From Marinococcus luteus_A (GTDB lineage Bacteria; Bacillota; Bacilli; Bacillales; Marinococcaceae): a stretch of DNA of 64,000 bases. Each line of letters opens with the position of its first letter. Within the stretch, counting starts at the first letter, position 1. A program made the position numbers and the translations under genes. The DNA is taken from the NCBI RefSeq assembly GCF_034497705.1, contig NZ_JAXRUV010000007.1, positions 62,001-126,000 on the forward strand. The letters run 5' to 3'. This document shows positions 17,177 through 25,865 of this stretch, piece by piece. Under the pieces are notes generated by a model that saw only the letters and a program-made list of their open reading frames with translations, did not search any database and was not told the DNA's origin.

Positions 17177-18751
17177 TTATTGTGCTTCTTTTTTTATTTC
17201 ACTATTTATGGAAGAGGATGCTGTAATTCCCTGTTTTTGCGCCATTGCTTTGGCTGCTTTCGGTGCGAGCCAGAGCGTTGGCAGCAGAATAAGGGAGACG
17301 GGAACGGCGGTAACTACAATAAATGACTGCAGGGCGTCCACGCTGCCTTCACCGATAAACAACAGGCAGGCAGCCACGGCTCCCATAATAACCACCCAGA
17401 AAACACGAATGGCAGAATGCGGCTCTTCGCTGTCACTGACTACAATTGAAATCGTGTAGGACATAGAATCCGTCGTAGTCACAACAAAAAGAATAGTAAC
17501 TAATAGAAAACAGAAAGCGATAAATGTTCCGAGCGGCAGCTGCTGCACGATTGCCATCATCGAAGCAGGCATGCCCGATTCAAACAGGGCATCTGAAACC
17601 GAGCCCGGGTTGTTTAATTCATAAAAGATGCCCGTGCCGCCAACGATGGTAAACCAGAAGTTTGTGACAAGAGGAGCGATAATAGCCACAGCGAGGATCA
17701 GCTGCCGGATCGTTCTTCCGCGGGAAATTCTCGTAATGAAAATGGCCATCATCGGTCCATAGCCTAAAAACCATCCCCAGAAAAAGATCGTCCATAAACC
17801 GAGCCACTCATTGTTTCCGCGAAAGCTGCTCATCTGTGCAAATTCCTGCGTATAAACCCCGAACGAAGAGATAAAGGCATCTAAAATGAAGCCACCCGGG
17901 CCAATAAGCAATATAAATAAAATCAGAACAATCGTAAACCATACATTGAACCGGCTCAAAAGCTGAATTCCTTTATGAATACCAGGAACGGCGGATATAG
18001 AAGCAACAGTTACAAGGCCGGCAATAATCATAAACTGTGTCGGATAATTGTTAGGGATCCCCATGAGGGTCTCAAAACCATAGCCTGCCTGGGTGCCTAA
18101 AAAGCCAATAGGACCGATCGTACCGGCAGCGACCGAAACGATTGAACACACGTCGACGACAGTACCAAGCGGACTGTGAACAGCGATTTTTTCGCCGAAG
18201 ACCGGATAAAGAAGCGTCCGCGGACGAAGAGGCATGCCTTTATCATAATGAGCATGCATTAACACTATGGTACTAAGTGTTCCAAGGATAGCCCAGGCGA
18301 GAAATCCCCAGTGTAGAAAGCTTTGAGCGAGCGCGGGCTGTATTGCTTCGGAGGAACTGCTTTCCAACCCGGAGAATACCGGTGGAAGGTCCATAAAATG
18401 ATAAATAGGCTCCGCGGCGGCCCAGAAAACCCCGCCGCCGGCCAGTAGGGTACACATAATGATGGAAAGCCATTTAAAATAGCTGAATTCCGGTTCTGCT
18501 AAATTGCCAAGGCGTACACGTCCGTATTTCGAAAAGCCGAGGTAGAGTCCGATGAAGAAAGTGGCAAGTAAAAGAATCTGCCAAAAAGCGCCAAAAAAGG
18601 CAACAGCCCAGTTAAAGGTGGTCGTGACAAACTGTCCGACAGCTCCTGCATTAATTAGAGAAAAAACAACAAATAAAATCAACAGTCCACCGCTTAGAAG
18701 CGTGACCGGCCAGTCATTGTTTTTCCAATGATTCGGGGGTTGTGAAGACAC
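17177..18751 (-). CDS. BCCT-family betaine/choline/carnitine-type transporter
   Basis: This 524-residue protein has about 12 membrane segments. Typical BCCT blocks are GGGVFWAAAEPIYHFMDLPP, FLHWGFLAWAI and the TM8 stretch WTIFFWGWFLGYGPMMAIFITRISRGRTIRQ with its aromatic Trp cluster. The family imports quaternary ammonium compounds with sodium or protons, often for osmoprotection, which fits a halophile. GTG 18749-18751 is the chosen start. The divergent region toward aceA holds several perfect palindromes that may regulate it. The exact substrate is not visible. Confidence 0.9.
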   Translation of the reverse strand: MSSQPPNHWKNNDWPVTLLSGGLLILFVVFSLINAGAVGQFVTTTFNWAVAFFGAFWQILLLATFFIGLYLGFSKYGRVRLGNLAEPEFSYFKWLSIIMCTLLAGGGVFWAAAEPIYHFMDLPPVFSGLESSSSEAIQPALAQSFLHWGFLAWAILGTLSTIVLMHAHYDKGMPLRPRTLLYPVFGEKIAVHSPLGTVVDVCSIVSVAAGTIGPIGFLGTQAGYGFETLMGIPNNYPTQFMIIAGLVTVASISAVPGIHKGIQLLSRFNVWFTIVLILFILLIGPGGFILDAFISSFGVYTQEFAQMSSFRGNNEWLGLWTIFFWGWFLGYGPMMAIFITRISRGRTIRQLILAVAIIAPLVTNFWFTIVGGTGIFYELNNPGSVSDALFESGMPASMMAIVQQLPLGTFIAFCFLLVTILFVVTTTDSMSYTISIVVSDSEEPHSAIRVFWVVIMGAVAACLLFIGEGSVDALQSFIVVTAVPVSLILLPTLWLAPKAAKAMAQKQGITASSSINSEIKKEAQ

Positions 18752-18952
18752 AAATATTCCTACTTTCTTTTATATATGTAGTAAAGGTTTATGCGGCAAG
18801 AGAAACGCCAGGGCAAGAAAATCGATTTTCAGCAGCCCGACACAAAGAACATATCATAGTAGAACCAGTTGATTTCGTCAATGAAAAAGCCTGTAAGCTT
18901 CTCGAAACCTGCAGGCTTTAAGGTAAAAGCCTTCTTCTTAAGAAAAAGCCTT

Positions 18953-18972
18953 CCTCTGTATTAATACAGAGG
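18953..18972. promoter_or_regulatory. Perfect 20-bp palindrome, possible operator
   Basis: CCTCTGTATTAATACAGAGG is fully self-complementary with no loop, so it suits a dimeric DNA-binding protein better than an RNA hairpin. It lies 200 bp upstream of the BCCT start. Confidence 0.5.
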
Positions 18973-18976
18973 ATAT

Positions 18977-18998
18977 TTAACTAATAGATATTAGTTAA
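18977..18998. promoter_or_regulatory. 22-bp palindrome, possible operator
   Basis: Arms TTAACTAATA and TATTAGTTAA are perfect around a GA centre. It begins 4 bases after the previous palindrome. Confidence 0.5.
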
Positions 18999-19080
18999 AA
19001 AAGAGAACTCATTTAAATAGGGCGTCGTGAACCTTTAATACAAAGGTAAATAAAAATTTCAAAAAATTATTATAAAACAG

Positions 19081-19140
19081 TTGACGAAAATTAAATACTG
19101 TTATAATATAGTCTCAACAAAACAAATTGTACTATAACAG
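19081..19140 (+). promoter_or_regulatory. aceA promoter with TATAACAG-type half-sites
   Basis: TTGACG (19081-19086) and TATAAT/TAATAT (19102-19109) form the promoter. ACTGTTATA (19097-19105) overlaps the -10 box, and the inverted TATAACAG (19133-19140) lies downstream. The same half-site occurs three times upstream of glcB. Confidence 0.65.
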
Positions 19141-19194
19141 AAAACGCAGCTGTATTTCAAATTTGTTTAATCTGAAGAAAAAGGAGAGAGACAT

Positions 19195-20478
19195 ATGATT
19201 CGTCAAGAAGATGTAAAGCAGATGGAAGAAGCCTGGGAGAACGAGGAACGGTGGAAAGGAATTACACGCCCGTATTCAGCAGAGGATGTATTGAAGCTTC
19301 GCGGTTCAATTAAAGTAGAGTATACACTCGCTGATATGGGGGCGAATCGTCTTTGGAATTTAATGCAGGAGGATCCGTTCGTACGGGCGCTTGGGGCACT
19401 TACCGGCAATCAGGCCGTGCAGCAGGTGAAAGCAGGATTGAAAGCGATTTATTTAAGCGGATGGCAGGTTGCCGCTGACGCCAACCTCTCTGGCCATATG
19501 TATCCAGATCAAAGCTTATATCCTGCCAACAGCGTTCCGCATGTAGTACAGCGTATCAACCAGGCGCTGCAGCGGGCCGATCAGATTGAGCATCTTGAAG
19601 GAAATGATGAAACAAACTTTTTTGCTCCAATCGTAGCCGATGGGGAAGCAGGCTTTGGCGGACGTCTGAACGTGTTCGAATTAACTAAATCGATGATCGA
19701 AGCGGGAGCCGCCGGTGTTCATTTTGAAGACCAGCTTGCCTCTGAAAAGAAATGCGGCCACCTGGGCGGAAAGGTATTGATACCAACGAGTACCGCTATC
19801 CAGAATCTCATTTCGGCAAGACTCGCAGCAGACGTAATGGGAGTGCCGACAATTATTGTAGCCAGAACCGATGCAAATGCGGCCGATCTGCTTACAAGTG
19901 ATATTGACGCCTATGATCACTCATTTATCCGAAGCAACGAACGGACCGAGGAAGGCTTTTACCGTACAAATAACGGGCTGGACCAGGCGATTGCAAGAGG
20001 TCTTGCTTATGCACCGTACGCCGATCTTGTCTGGTGCGAAACCTCTGAACCAAACCTTGAGGAAGCACAAAAATTTGCAGATGCGATTCACGAAAAATTC
20101 CCGGGGAAAATGCTTGCCTATAACTGCTCGCCTTCCTTTAATTGGAAAGCGAAGCTGAATGACGAGGAAATTGAAACCTTCCAGGAACGGCTGGGTGAGA
20201 TGGGATATAAGTTCCAATTTGTTACTCTGGCCGGCTTCCATGCTCTTAACAACAGCATGTTTGAACTCGCTGGCGGCTATAAGGAGCGCGGCATGGGTGC
20301 TTATTCCGAGCTTCAGCAAAAAGAATTTGCCAACGAAGACCATGGCTACACGGCAACGCGCCACCAGCGTGAGGTTGGTACAGGATACTTCGACCAGGTA
20401 GCAACTACCATCTCAAGCGGAAAATCATCCACAACAGCGATGAAGGGATCGACAGAATCAAGCCAGTTCAGCAGGTAA
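19195..20478 (+). CDS. aceA: Isocitrate lyase
   Basis: This 427-residue enzyme splits isocitrate into glyoxylate and succinate, the entry of the glyoxylate shunt needed for growth on acetate or fatty acids. The catalytic loop is KKCGHLGG (the Cys in KKCGH), with the metal-site blocks ADGEAGFGG and VHFEDQ and the VARTDANAA block. Length matches bacterial AceA. ATG 19195 follows AAAGGAGAG. A zinc-ribbon peptide gene follows in the same direction, and malate synthase G converges from the other side. Confidence 0.97.
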   Translation: MIRQEDVKQMEEAWENEERWKGITRPYSAEDVLKLRGSIKVEYTLADMGANRLWNLMQEDPFVRALGALTGNQAVQQVKAGLKAIYLSGWQVAADANLSGHMYPDQSLYPANSVPHVVQRINQALQRADQIEHLEGNDETNFFAPIVADGEAGFGGRLNVFELTKSMIEAGAAGVHFEDQLASEKKCGHLGGKVLIPTSTAIQNLISARLAADVMGVPTIIVARTDANAADLLTSDIDAYDHSFIRSNERTEEGFYRTNNGLDQAIARGLAYAPYADLVWCETSEPNLEEAQKFADAIHEKFPGKMLAYNCSPSFNWKAKLNDEEIETFQERLGEMGYKFQFVTLAGFHALNNSMFELAGGYKERGMGAYSELQQKEFANEDHGYTATRHQREVGTGYFDQVATTISSGKSSTTAMKGSTESSQFSR

Positions 20479-20508
20479 GTATTAAAAAATCATAAGGAGG
20501 TTTTTCCA

Positions 20509-20643
20509 ATGAGAGAAACGACGATGGAGTATCAAAGCGAAATGCCGACAATGATTTGCAGCGACTGCGGCGGCGAAATGACAGAGCATCAGGAAACACC
20601 AATGATCCAGTGTGATCACTGCTTAAGTAAAACTGAAGAATAA
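20509..20643 (+). CDS. 44-residue zinc-ribbon protein, YhfH-like
   Basis: A short reading frame of 44 residues starts at ATG 20509 with AAGGAGG 6 bases upstream and ends just before a terminator. It contains two CxxC pairs (CSDCGG and CDHC) about 17 residues apart, the layout of a zinc ribbon. The size and the CxxCG...CDHCLS pattern resemble the small YhfH family of Bacillaceae; this match is from memory. It is co-transcribed with aceA, suggesting a small regulatory or accessory role, which is inference. Confidence 0.7.
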   Translation: MRETTMEYQSEMPTMICSDCGGEMTEHQETPMIQCDHCLSKTEE

Positions 20644-20656
20644 AAGAAAAGATACG

Positions 20657-20694
20657 GCCGGTGCCCCGCGTTACAGCAGGGCACCGGCTTTTTT
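20657..20694 (+). terminator. Terminator of aceA and the zinc-ribbon gene
   Basis: A 10-bp perfect GC-rich stem (GCCGGTGCCC / GGGCACCGGC) is followed by six T. Confidence 0.9.
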
Positions 20695-20734
20695 GCTGTA
20701 TACATATGTAAAAGAAGTAATTGAAGGCGGGGAC

Positions 20735-20777
20735 AAAAAAGAGCCTCAGGCTTTCCATAGAGTGGAAGGCCTGAGGC
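20735..20777 (-). terminator. Terminator of glcB
   Basis: GCCTCAGGC pairs with GCCTGAGGC, with an inner CTTTCCA/TGGAAG pairing. On the minus strand a T run follows the stem. Confidence 0.88.
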
Positions 20778-20790
20778 AGAGGGAAAGAAG

Positions 20791-22971
20791 TTATTTGGTC
20801 TCTGCTTTTAAACGATTCTTAGCTTCTCTGCGGCGTCTATGCAGGATAGGCTCGGTATAGCCGTTTGGCTGATTGTACCCATGGAACACCAGATCGCATG
20901 CGGCCTGAAAGGCGGTTGACTGTTCAAAATCCGGGCTCATCGGGCGGTATTCGGGGTCATGGGCATTTTGTTCATCCACAACAGCGGCCATTCGTTTGAA
21001 TGTATCCATTACCTGCTGCCTGGAGCAAATGTGATGGTGAAGCCAGTTGGCAATATGCTGGCTGGAGATGCGAAGCGTTGCCCGGTCTTCCATAAGGGCG
21101 ACATTGTTGATGTCGGGCACTTTAGAGCACCCGATGCCAAGCTCGACCCAGCGTACAACATATCCAAGAATGCCCTGAGCGTTATTATCGAGCTCTTCCT
21201 GTACCTCGGCGGATGACCAGTCGGCACTAGTGGCAGTGGGTATAGTTAAAATAGAATCAAGATGGGATTCAGATATCTGCTTTAAATCTTTTTGAACCTC
21301 CGGGACATCGACCTGGTGATAATGGAGAGCATGCAGCGTGGCGGCTGTTGGTGACGGCACCCAGGCGGTGGAAGCCCCGGCTTTTAACTGTCCGTCTTTC
21401 TGGTCCATCATCGCTGCCAGCTGCTCGGGCATCGCCCACATACCTTTACCGATCTGGGCACGCTGTTCGAAGCCGGTGGCAAGTCCAGTCTGTACGTTTG
21501 ATTTTTCGTAGCTTTCGAGCCAGGCAGAGGTTTTCATTTCGCCTTTTCGGATCATTGGTCCTGCCTCCATGGAGGTGTGAATTTCATCCCCGGTCCGGTC
21601 TAGAAAGCCTGTGTTAATGAACATTACCCGGTCTTTTACTTCCTTGATGCATGCTTTCAGGTTAATCGTTGTTCTTCGTTCTTCGTCCATAACGCCTATT
21701 TTCAAGGTATGGCGTTCCAGGTGGAGCATGTCTTCAATACGGTCGAACAGTTTGTCTGCAAAGGCAGCTTCTTTGGAACCGTGCATTTTTGGCTTTACAA
21801 TATAGATGGAACCTTCGCTGGAGTTCCTGTATTTTCCGTTCCCAAGCAGGTCATGTTTGGCGATAAGGCTTGTAATAACACCGTCCATAATACCTTCAGG
21901 AATTTCTTCTTCCTTTTCATTTAATATGGCGTCGGTTGTCATCAAATGACCGACGTTCCGGTTCAGCATCAGAGAACGGCCTGACAGAGTAAATTCTTCG
22001 CCTGCAGGAGACGTGTAGCTGCGGTCCGGATTCATAATGCGTGTCACTGTTTTATCGCCTTTTTGAAACTGGGCGTTGATATCTCCTTTAATGAGACCGA
22101 GCCAGTTACGGTAAACCAGTGTTTTATCTTCAGCATCTACAGCAGCTACAGAATCCTCGCAATCCATAATTGTCGTAAGTGCAGACTCGACGACTACATC
22201 CTTTACCCCGGCCGGATCGGTCCTGCCAATCGGGTGGCCGTAATCAATTTGAATTTCGATGTGCAGCCGGTGATGCTTTAAAAGAACAGCTACCGGTTGG
22301 GCACTCGCTCCCTGGTAACCTGAAAATTGTTCAGGGTATCGAAGCTGATCCTTGCTGCCATCCTGAAAAGAAACTTCGAGGCGGCCGTTTTCGATCGAGT
22401 AGCTGGTGGCGCTCTTGTGGGAATGGCTCTGCAGAGGAAAGTATTCATCTAAAAATTGTTTGGCATAAGCCACAACTTTTTCTCCGCGTACAGGGTTATA
22501 GGCTTTCTGCTGCTCAGCCCCACCTTCTTCATTGATGATATCGCTTCCATATAAAGAGTCGTAAAGACTCCCCCAACGGGCATTAGCAGCGTTAATGGCA
22601 AAGCGTTCGTTACTGATAGGCACAACAAGCTGCGGTCCAGCCTGCATGGATATTTCTTCGTCCGTTTGCTCAGTGGCAATTTGAAAATCATCCGGCCCTG
22701 GTTCAAGGTAGCCGATGCTTTCGAGAAATGTCCGGTACTGATCCGGATCCCATCGTGAATGAGCCTGGTGCCATTCGTGAATCTGATTCTGCAGGTTATC
22801 TCTCGTGTGCAGAAGAACTTCGTTTTCAGGAGTCAAATCGTGAACAATCTGTCCGAAGTCCTGCCAAAATTGTTTTTGTTCCAATCCGGAGCCGGGCAGC
22901 ACTTCTTCGTTAATAAATTGATATAAAGAAGGGTGCACATGAAGGCTGCCTGCTGATCGATACGTCGTCAT
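20791..22971 (-). CDS. glcB: Malate synthase G
   Basis: This 726-residue single-chain enzyme condenses glyoxylate with acetyl-CoA to malate, the second step of the glyoxylate shunt. Its length and the blocks TTIMDCEDSVAAVDAEDK, NRNVGHLMTTDAI, KPKMHG, GVMDEERRTTINLKACI and NTGFLDRTGDEIHTSMEAGP are those of the G isoform. ATG 22969-22971 has GGAGGA upstream. It converges on aceA. Most Bacillus species use the shorter malate synthase A or lack the shunt, so the G form is worth noting. Confidence 0.96.
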   Translation of the reverse strand: MTTYRSAGSLHVHPSLYQFINEEVLPGSGLEQKQFWQDFGQIVHDLTPENEVLLHTRDNLQNQIHEWHQAHSRWDPDQYRTFLESIGYLEPGPDDFQIATEQTDEEISMQAGPQLVVPISNERFAINAANARWGSLYDSLYGSDIINEEGGAEQQKAYNPVRGEKVVAYAKQFLDEYFPLQSHSHKSATSYSIENGRLEVSFQDGSKDQLRYPEQFSGYQGASAQPVAVLLKHHRLHIEIQIDYGHPIGRTDPAGVKDVVVESALTTIMDCEDSVAAVDAEDKTLVYRNWLGLIKGDINAQFQKGDKTVTRIMNPDRSYTSPAGEEFTLSGRSLMLNRNVGHLMTTDAILNEKEEEIPEGIMDGVITSLIAKHDLLGNGKYRNSSEGSIYIVKPKMHGSKEAAFADKLFDRIEDMLHLERHTLKIGVMDEERRTTINLKACIKEVKDRVMFINTGFLDRTGDEIHTSMEAGPMIRKGEMKTSAWLESYEKSNVQTGLATGFEQRAQIGKGMWAMPEQLAAMMDQKDGQLKAGASTAWVPSPTAATLHALHYHQVDVPEVQKDLKQISESHLDSILTIPTATSADWSSAEVQEELDNNAQGILGYVVRWVELGIGCSKVPDINNVALMEDRATLRISSQHIANWLHHHICSRQQVMDTFKRMAAVVDEQNAHDPEYRPMSPDFEQSTAFQAACDLVFHGYNQPNGYTEPILHRRRREAKNRLKAETK

Positions 22972-23034
22972 ACTATTCCTCCTTCAAAGTAAGGGAACAG
23001 AAGAAGCTGCTCCCAGGATATAATACCATTGTAT

Positions 23035-23067
23035 TATAACAGTTATACAAATATCAATACTGTTATA
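23035..23067 (-). promoter_or_regulatory. glcB operator region, TATAACAG-type half-sites
   Basis: The perfect 13-bp dyad TATAACAGTTATA (23035-23047) and the half-site ACTGTTATA (23059-23067) lie upstream of glcB, downstream of a TTGACG box (minus strand, near 23085). The same half-site flanks the aceA promoter. Confidence 0.65.
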
Positions 23068-23148
23068 TAAAATTTCAAACTTCGTCAAACGAAATTTTCT
23101 TTAGTATAGTGGAAGCATTGTGAATTAAAGTTAAGAAAGGAAGAGAAA

Positions 23149-23529
23149 ATGACTCCGCAAATAGTGCAATTCCTCGTTACGGCTCACCTTTCATTGATAG
23201 TCCTCCTGCTCGTATTATTCGTTTCTGCGAATATTTTTTACCAGACGGGAAGAAACAAATTTGCTTTAGGATTACATTACACACTCCGGGGCGCATATTT
23301 GCCAGGACTAATCTCTGGTGGGCTGCTTATAGGGCTGACGCCAGATTTTCCGGCAATATTTTTAAAAGCTGCTTCAGGACTGTTAACTCTTATTTTTATG
23401 GAAATTCATCTCAATCATATTATTGGCAATGAACACCGCCCAAGGTTCGCTTTTCTAACGTATTTTATGATTGTGTTCACGATCGTATTAGGCGTAGTGT
23501 TTCCCGTGGGAATCTCCGTTATGGAGTAA
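23149..23529 (+). CDS. Small four-helix membrane protein, DUF1516 (YisL)-like
   Basis: This 126-residue protein has four hydrophobic segments. Features such as HLSLIVLLL near the start, YQTGRNKFALGLHYTLRGAYLPGLISG in the middle and a short loop with HLNHIIGNEHRP suggest the DUF1516/YisL family of Bacillus membrane proteins, whose function is unknown. The match is moderate. ATG 23149 follows GGAAGAG. It is divergent from glcB. Confidence 0.55.
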   Translation: MTPQIVQFLVTAHLSLIVLLLVLFVSANIFYQTGRNKFALGLHYTLRGAYLPGLISGGLLIGLTPDFPAIFLKAASGLLTLIFMEIHLNHIIGNEHRPRFAFLTYFMIVFTIVLGVVFPVGISVME

Positions 23530-23687
23530 AATCAGAAATGATCAGATCTTATGATGACACTTGAGAGTTGATAGCGAAATGAGGTGTACATGGGCAGCGA
23601 AACGGGATAGAATAACTAACGTATGCAGAAAATGTAAAATTGCATGCGAATGCGAGGTTATTTCAAGCAGAAAGGTGTTCCTTATAT

Positions 23688-24890
23688 ATGATTCAAAATC
23701 CTAAAGGAAAAGAGCGGATCGGTCTGGCGTTGATTCTTAGTATGCTTGCCATCCTTGGACCGCTCAATATTGATATGTACCTGCCAAGCTTCCCGGGAAT
23801 AGCGGCAGATTTGAACGCCCGTGCTTCGATGGTGCAGCTTAGTTTAACTGCCTGTCTTGTAGGGCTTGCAGTTGGCCAGGTGATTGTCGGGCCGATTAGT
23901 GATGCGAAGGGAAGGAGAAAGCCGCTGCTGGTTTCTATCACGTTGTTTGCGGCTGCCTCGTTTATTTGTGCAATCGCACCGAATATATACATATTGATTG
24001 CTGCGAGGCTGCTGCAGGGTTTAACCGCTTCAGCCGGCATTGTTGTTTCACGGGCAGTGGTAAGGGATATTTTCAGCGGCAGGGAGCTGACAAAGTTTTT
24101 TTCCTTATTAATGGTTATTAACGCCATCGCCCCGATGGCAGCACCAATGATTGGGGGAGCTATTTTGCTTCTGCCATTTTCGGACTGGTCGACAATTTTT
24201 CTTTTTCTTGCGGTCGTTGGGCTTGCTATTGTCGTTACGATTGGATTTCGGCTCGAGGAGACCCTTCCGGAGGAAAGAAGGACGCCGAGTTCACTCAAAT
24301 ATACGATTCGCACCATTGGGGATTTGTGGAAGGATCGTTCTTTTATAGGCTATGCTTTAACGCTTGGTTTCGTGCATGGCGGCAGCTTTGCTTATGTTTC
24401 CGGCACTCCGTTTGTTTACCAGGAGATCTACGGCGTTTCTGCTCAGGTATTCAGTGTGTTATTTGGCATCAACGGTCTGGCGATTATCACCGGCAGCTTT
24501 TTAATTGGCCGGCTGGCAGGCATTATCGCTGAACGCAAACTGCTGCGCACGGCGGTGATCACGGCGGTAAGCGCGAGTACTTTTCTTCTTGTGATGACAA
24601 TCATTGAAGGACCGCTTGCGCTGCTTGTCATTCCTATTTTCATTTATATGACAGCGATGGGCATGGTGCTGACAAGCTCGTTTACACTGGCGATTGCCAA
24701 ACAGGGCCACCGGGCAGGGAGTGCAAGCGCGCTGCTCGGCATGCTTCCGCTCTTGATTGGCTCGATAGTTTCCCCGCTTGCCGGTATTGATGAAACAACG
24801 GCTGTTCCGATGGGATTTATTATGTTCATTACGACTGTCTTTGGATTGACCGCCTTCAGTACACTCAGTGAACGTCCGCAAAGAGAATAA
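23688..24890 (+). CDS. Bcr/CflA-family MFS drug exporter
   Basis: This protein of about 400 residues has 12 membrane segments. The Bcr/CflA signature is visible: LGPLNIDMYLPSFPGIAADL in TM1, the MFS motif A GPISDAKGRRKPLL, and the TM4-5 stretch AARLLQGLTASAGIVVSRAVVRDI. The family expels bicyclomycin, chloramphenicol-type drugs or sulfonamides using the proton gradient. The frame is open upstream, but ATG 23688 is preceded by AAAGGTG and begins the usual cytoplasmic N terminus. Monocistronic. Confidence 0.9.
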   Translation: MIQNPKGKERIGLALILSMLAILGPLNIDMYLPSFPGIAADLNARASMVQLSLTACLVGLAVGQVIVGPISDAKGRRKPLLVSITLFAAASFICAIAPNIYILIAARLLQGLTASAGIVVSRAVVRDIFSGRELTKFFSLLMVINAIAPMAAPMIGGAILLLPFSDWSTIFLFLAVVGLAIVVTIGFRLEETLPEERRTPSSLKYTIRTIGDLWKDRSFIGYALTLGFVHGGSFAYVSGTPFVYQEIYGVSAQVFSVLFGINGLAIITGSFLIGRLAGIIAERKLLRTAVITAVSASTFLLVMTIIEGPLALLVIPIFIYMTAMGMVLTSSFTLAIAKQGHRAGSASALLGMLPLLIGSIVSPLAGIDETTAVPMGFIMFITTVFGLTAFSTLSERPQRE

Positions 24891-24894
24891 AATT

Positions 24895-24932
24895 AAGCCG
24901 GCACGCTGTTTTATTTAGCGTGCCGGCTTTTT
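24895..24932. terminator. Terminator after the MFS gene
   Basis: AAGCCGGCACGCT pairs perfectly with AGCGTGCCGGCTT (13 bp), followed by T. It may also stop the convergent DUF896 gene. Confidence 0.9.
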
Positions 24933-24946
24933 ATATCAGGGATCTT

Positions 24947-25159
24947 TTAGGATTGAATGTTTTTTAATTTATCCGGTGTTACATCGTTACCTTCCGGGTC
25001 CTGCACGGTGGTGGTAAGCAGAGTCGCTTCCATCGATCCGCGGATCATCTGAAGGTACTCTTCACGAAGCTGCTTTTGCTCCTGCTGCTCTTGTACGGTC
25101 AGTCCCTGATTCACCTTTTTTCTCGCCAGTTCATTAATGCGAGGAAGCGTTGCGATCAT
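24947..25159 (-). CDS. DUF896 (YnzC-family) protein
   Basis: This 70-residue protein matches the DUF896 pattern: PRINELARKKVNQGLT, LREEYLQMIRGSM, then DPEGNDVTPDKL. In B. subtilis the relative YnzC lies in the SOS-induced yneA operon; its biochemical role is unclear. Here it is alone, with no LexA box of the CGAAC-N4-GTTCG type seen. A 25-bp near-perfect dyad sits in the promoter instead. ATG 25157-25159 follows AAAGGGGAA. Confidence 0.85.
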   Translation of the reverse strand: MIATLPRINELARKKVNQGLTVQEQQEQKQLREEYLQMIRGSMEATLLTTTVQDPEGNDVTPDKLKNIQS

Positions 25160-25178
25160 GTGAATTCCCCTTTCTTTT

Positions 25179-25203
25179 TATACCCATACATGTATAAGGT
25201 ATA
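25179..25203. promoter_or_regulatory. 25-bp dyad upstream of the DUF896 gene
   Basis: TATACC and GGTATA form the outer arms and ATACATGTAT the core. 21 of 25 positions are symmetric. It is a candidate operator about 20 bases upstream of the start codon. Confidence 0.45.
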
Positions 25204-25257
25204 AAAATAGTATAGCAGAAGCCTGCTGCATATGCAAGTCGGAGCAGCAGGCGGCCT

Positions 25258-25851
25258 TTAATGCTTCAATTCCTGAAATTTAGTGACGGCTTCCACACGG
25301 TTGCTTACTTCAAGCTTATCGAAAATAACTGATATATAGTTTCTTACAGTACCGTTGGTAAGGGAAAGCTGCCGAGCTATCGCTGTAGTGCTTTTCCCCT
25401 CTGCGATTAAAGCGAGCACTTCTTCTTCACGTTTAGTAAGTGCTGCGGCAGTGTTATAGGCAAGATCCACTAAATCAGGGGAATAGACTTTTCTGCCGCT
25501 CATAATAATGCGAATAGACTGGGCCAGCTCTTCACTCGGACTGTCCTTCAAAAGATAGCCGCTGATTCCCGCTTTTCGGGCTCGTTCAAAATAACCTGTG
25601 CGGGCGAAGGTGGTGAGAATGATAATTTTGCACGTGCTTTCCTTTAGTTCCTCTGCAGCCTCTAACCCGCTTTTTACTGGCATTTCAATATCCATGATGC
25701 ATATATCCGGCTGTTCTTTATCAATAAGGCTCAAAGCCTCCTGCCCGTTCTCTGCTTTCCCCACTACTTCCATATCTTCCTCTAAATCAAGAAGAGAACC
25801 AAGCGCTCCTAAAAGCATCTGCTGATCCTCCACGATCACTATTCTTATCAT
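25258..25851 (-). CDS. desR: DesR-like response regulator
   Basis: This 197-residue NarL-family regulator has a receiver domain with the phospho-acceptor Asp in DICIMDIEMPVKSG and a LuxR-type HTH (LTKREEEVLALIAEG ... GTVRNYISVIFDKL). The order des-desK-desR equals the B. subtilis cold-response operon, where DesR-P activates the desaturase gene. The frame opens 6 codons earlier, but GGAG is placed for ATG 25849-25851, which begins the receiver strand MIRIVIVED. The upstream kinase stop overlaps the frame. Confidence 0.88.
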   Translation of the reverse strand: MIRIVIVEDQQMLLGALGSLLDLEEDMEVVGKAENGQEALSLIDKEQPDICIMDIEMPVKSGLEAAEELKESTCKIIILTTFARTGYFERARKAGISGYLLKDSPSEELAQSIRIIMSGRKVYSPDLVDLAYNTAAALTKREEEVLALIAEGKSTTAIARQLSLTNGTVRNYISVIFDKLEVSNRVEAVTKFQELKH

Positions 25852-25865
25852 TGCTGATGGCTCCT

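Larger units (their letters stand above)
18752..19194. other. 443-bp palindrome-rich region between the BCCT gene and aceA
   Basis: This divergent promoter region carries the aceA promoter near its right end and a cluster of dyads in the middle. These include AAAGCCTG...CAGGCTTT at 18882-18920, TTCTTAAGAA near 18936, and the perfect palindromes at 18953-18972 and 18977-18998. No small gene is evident. Confidence 0.6.
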
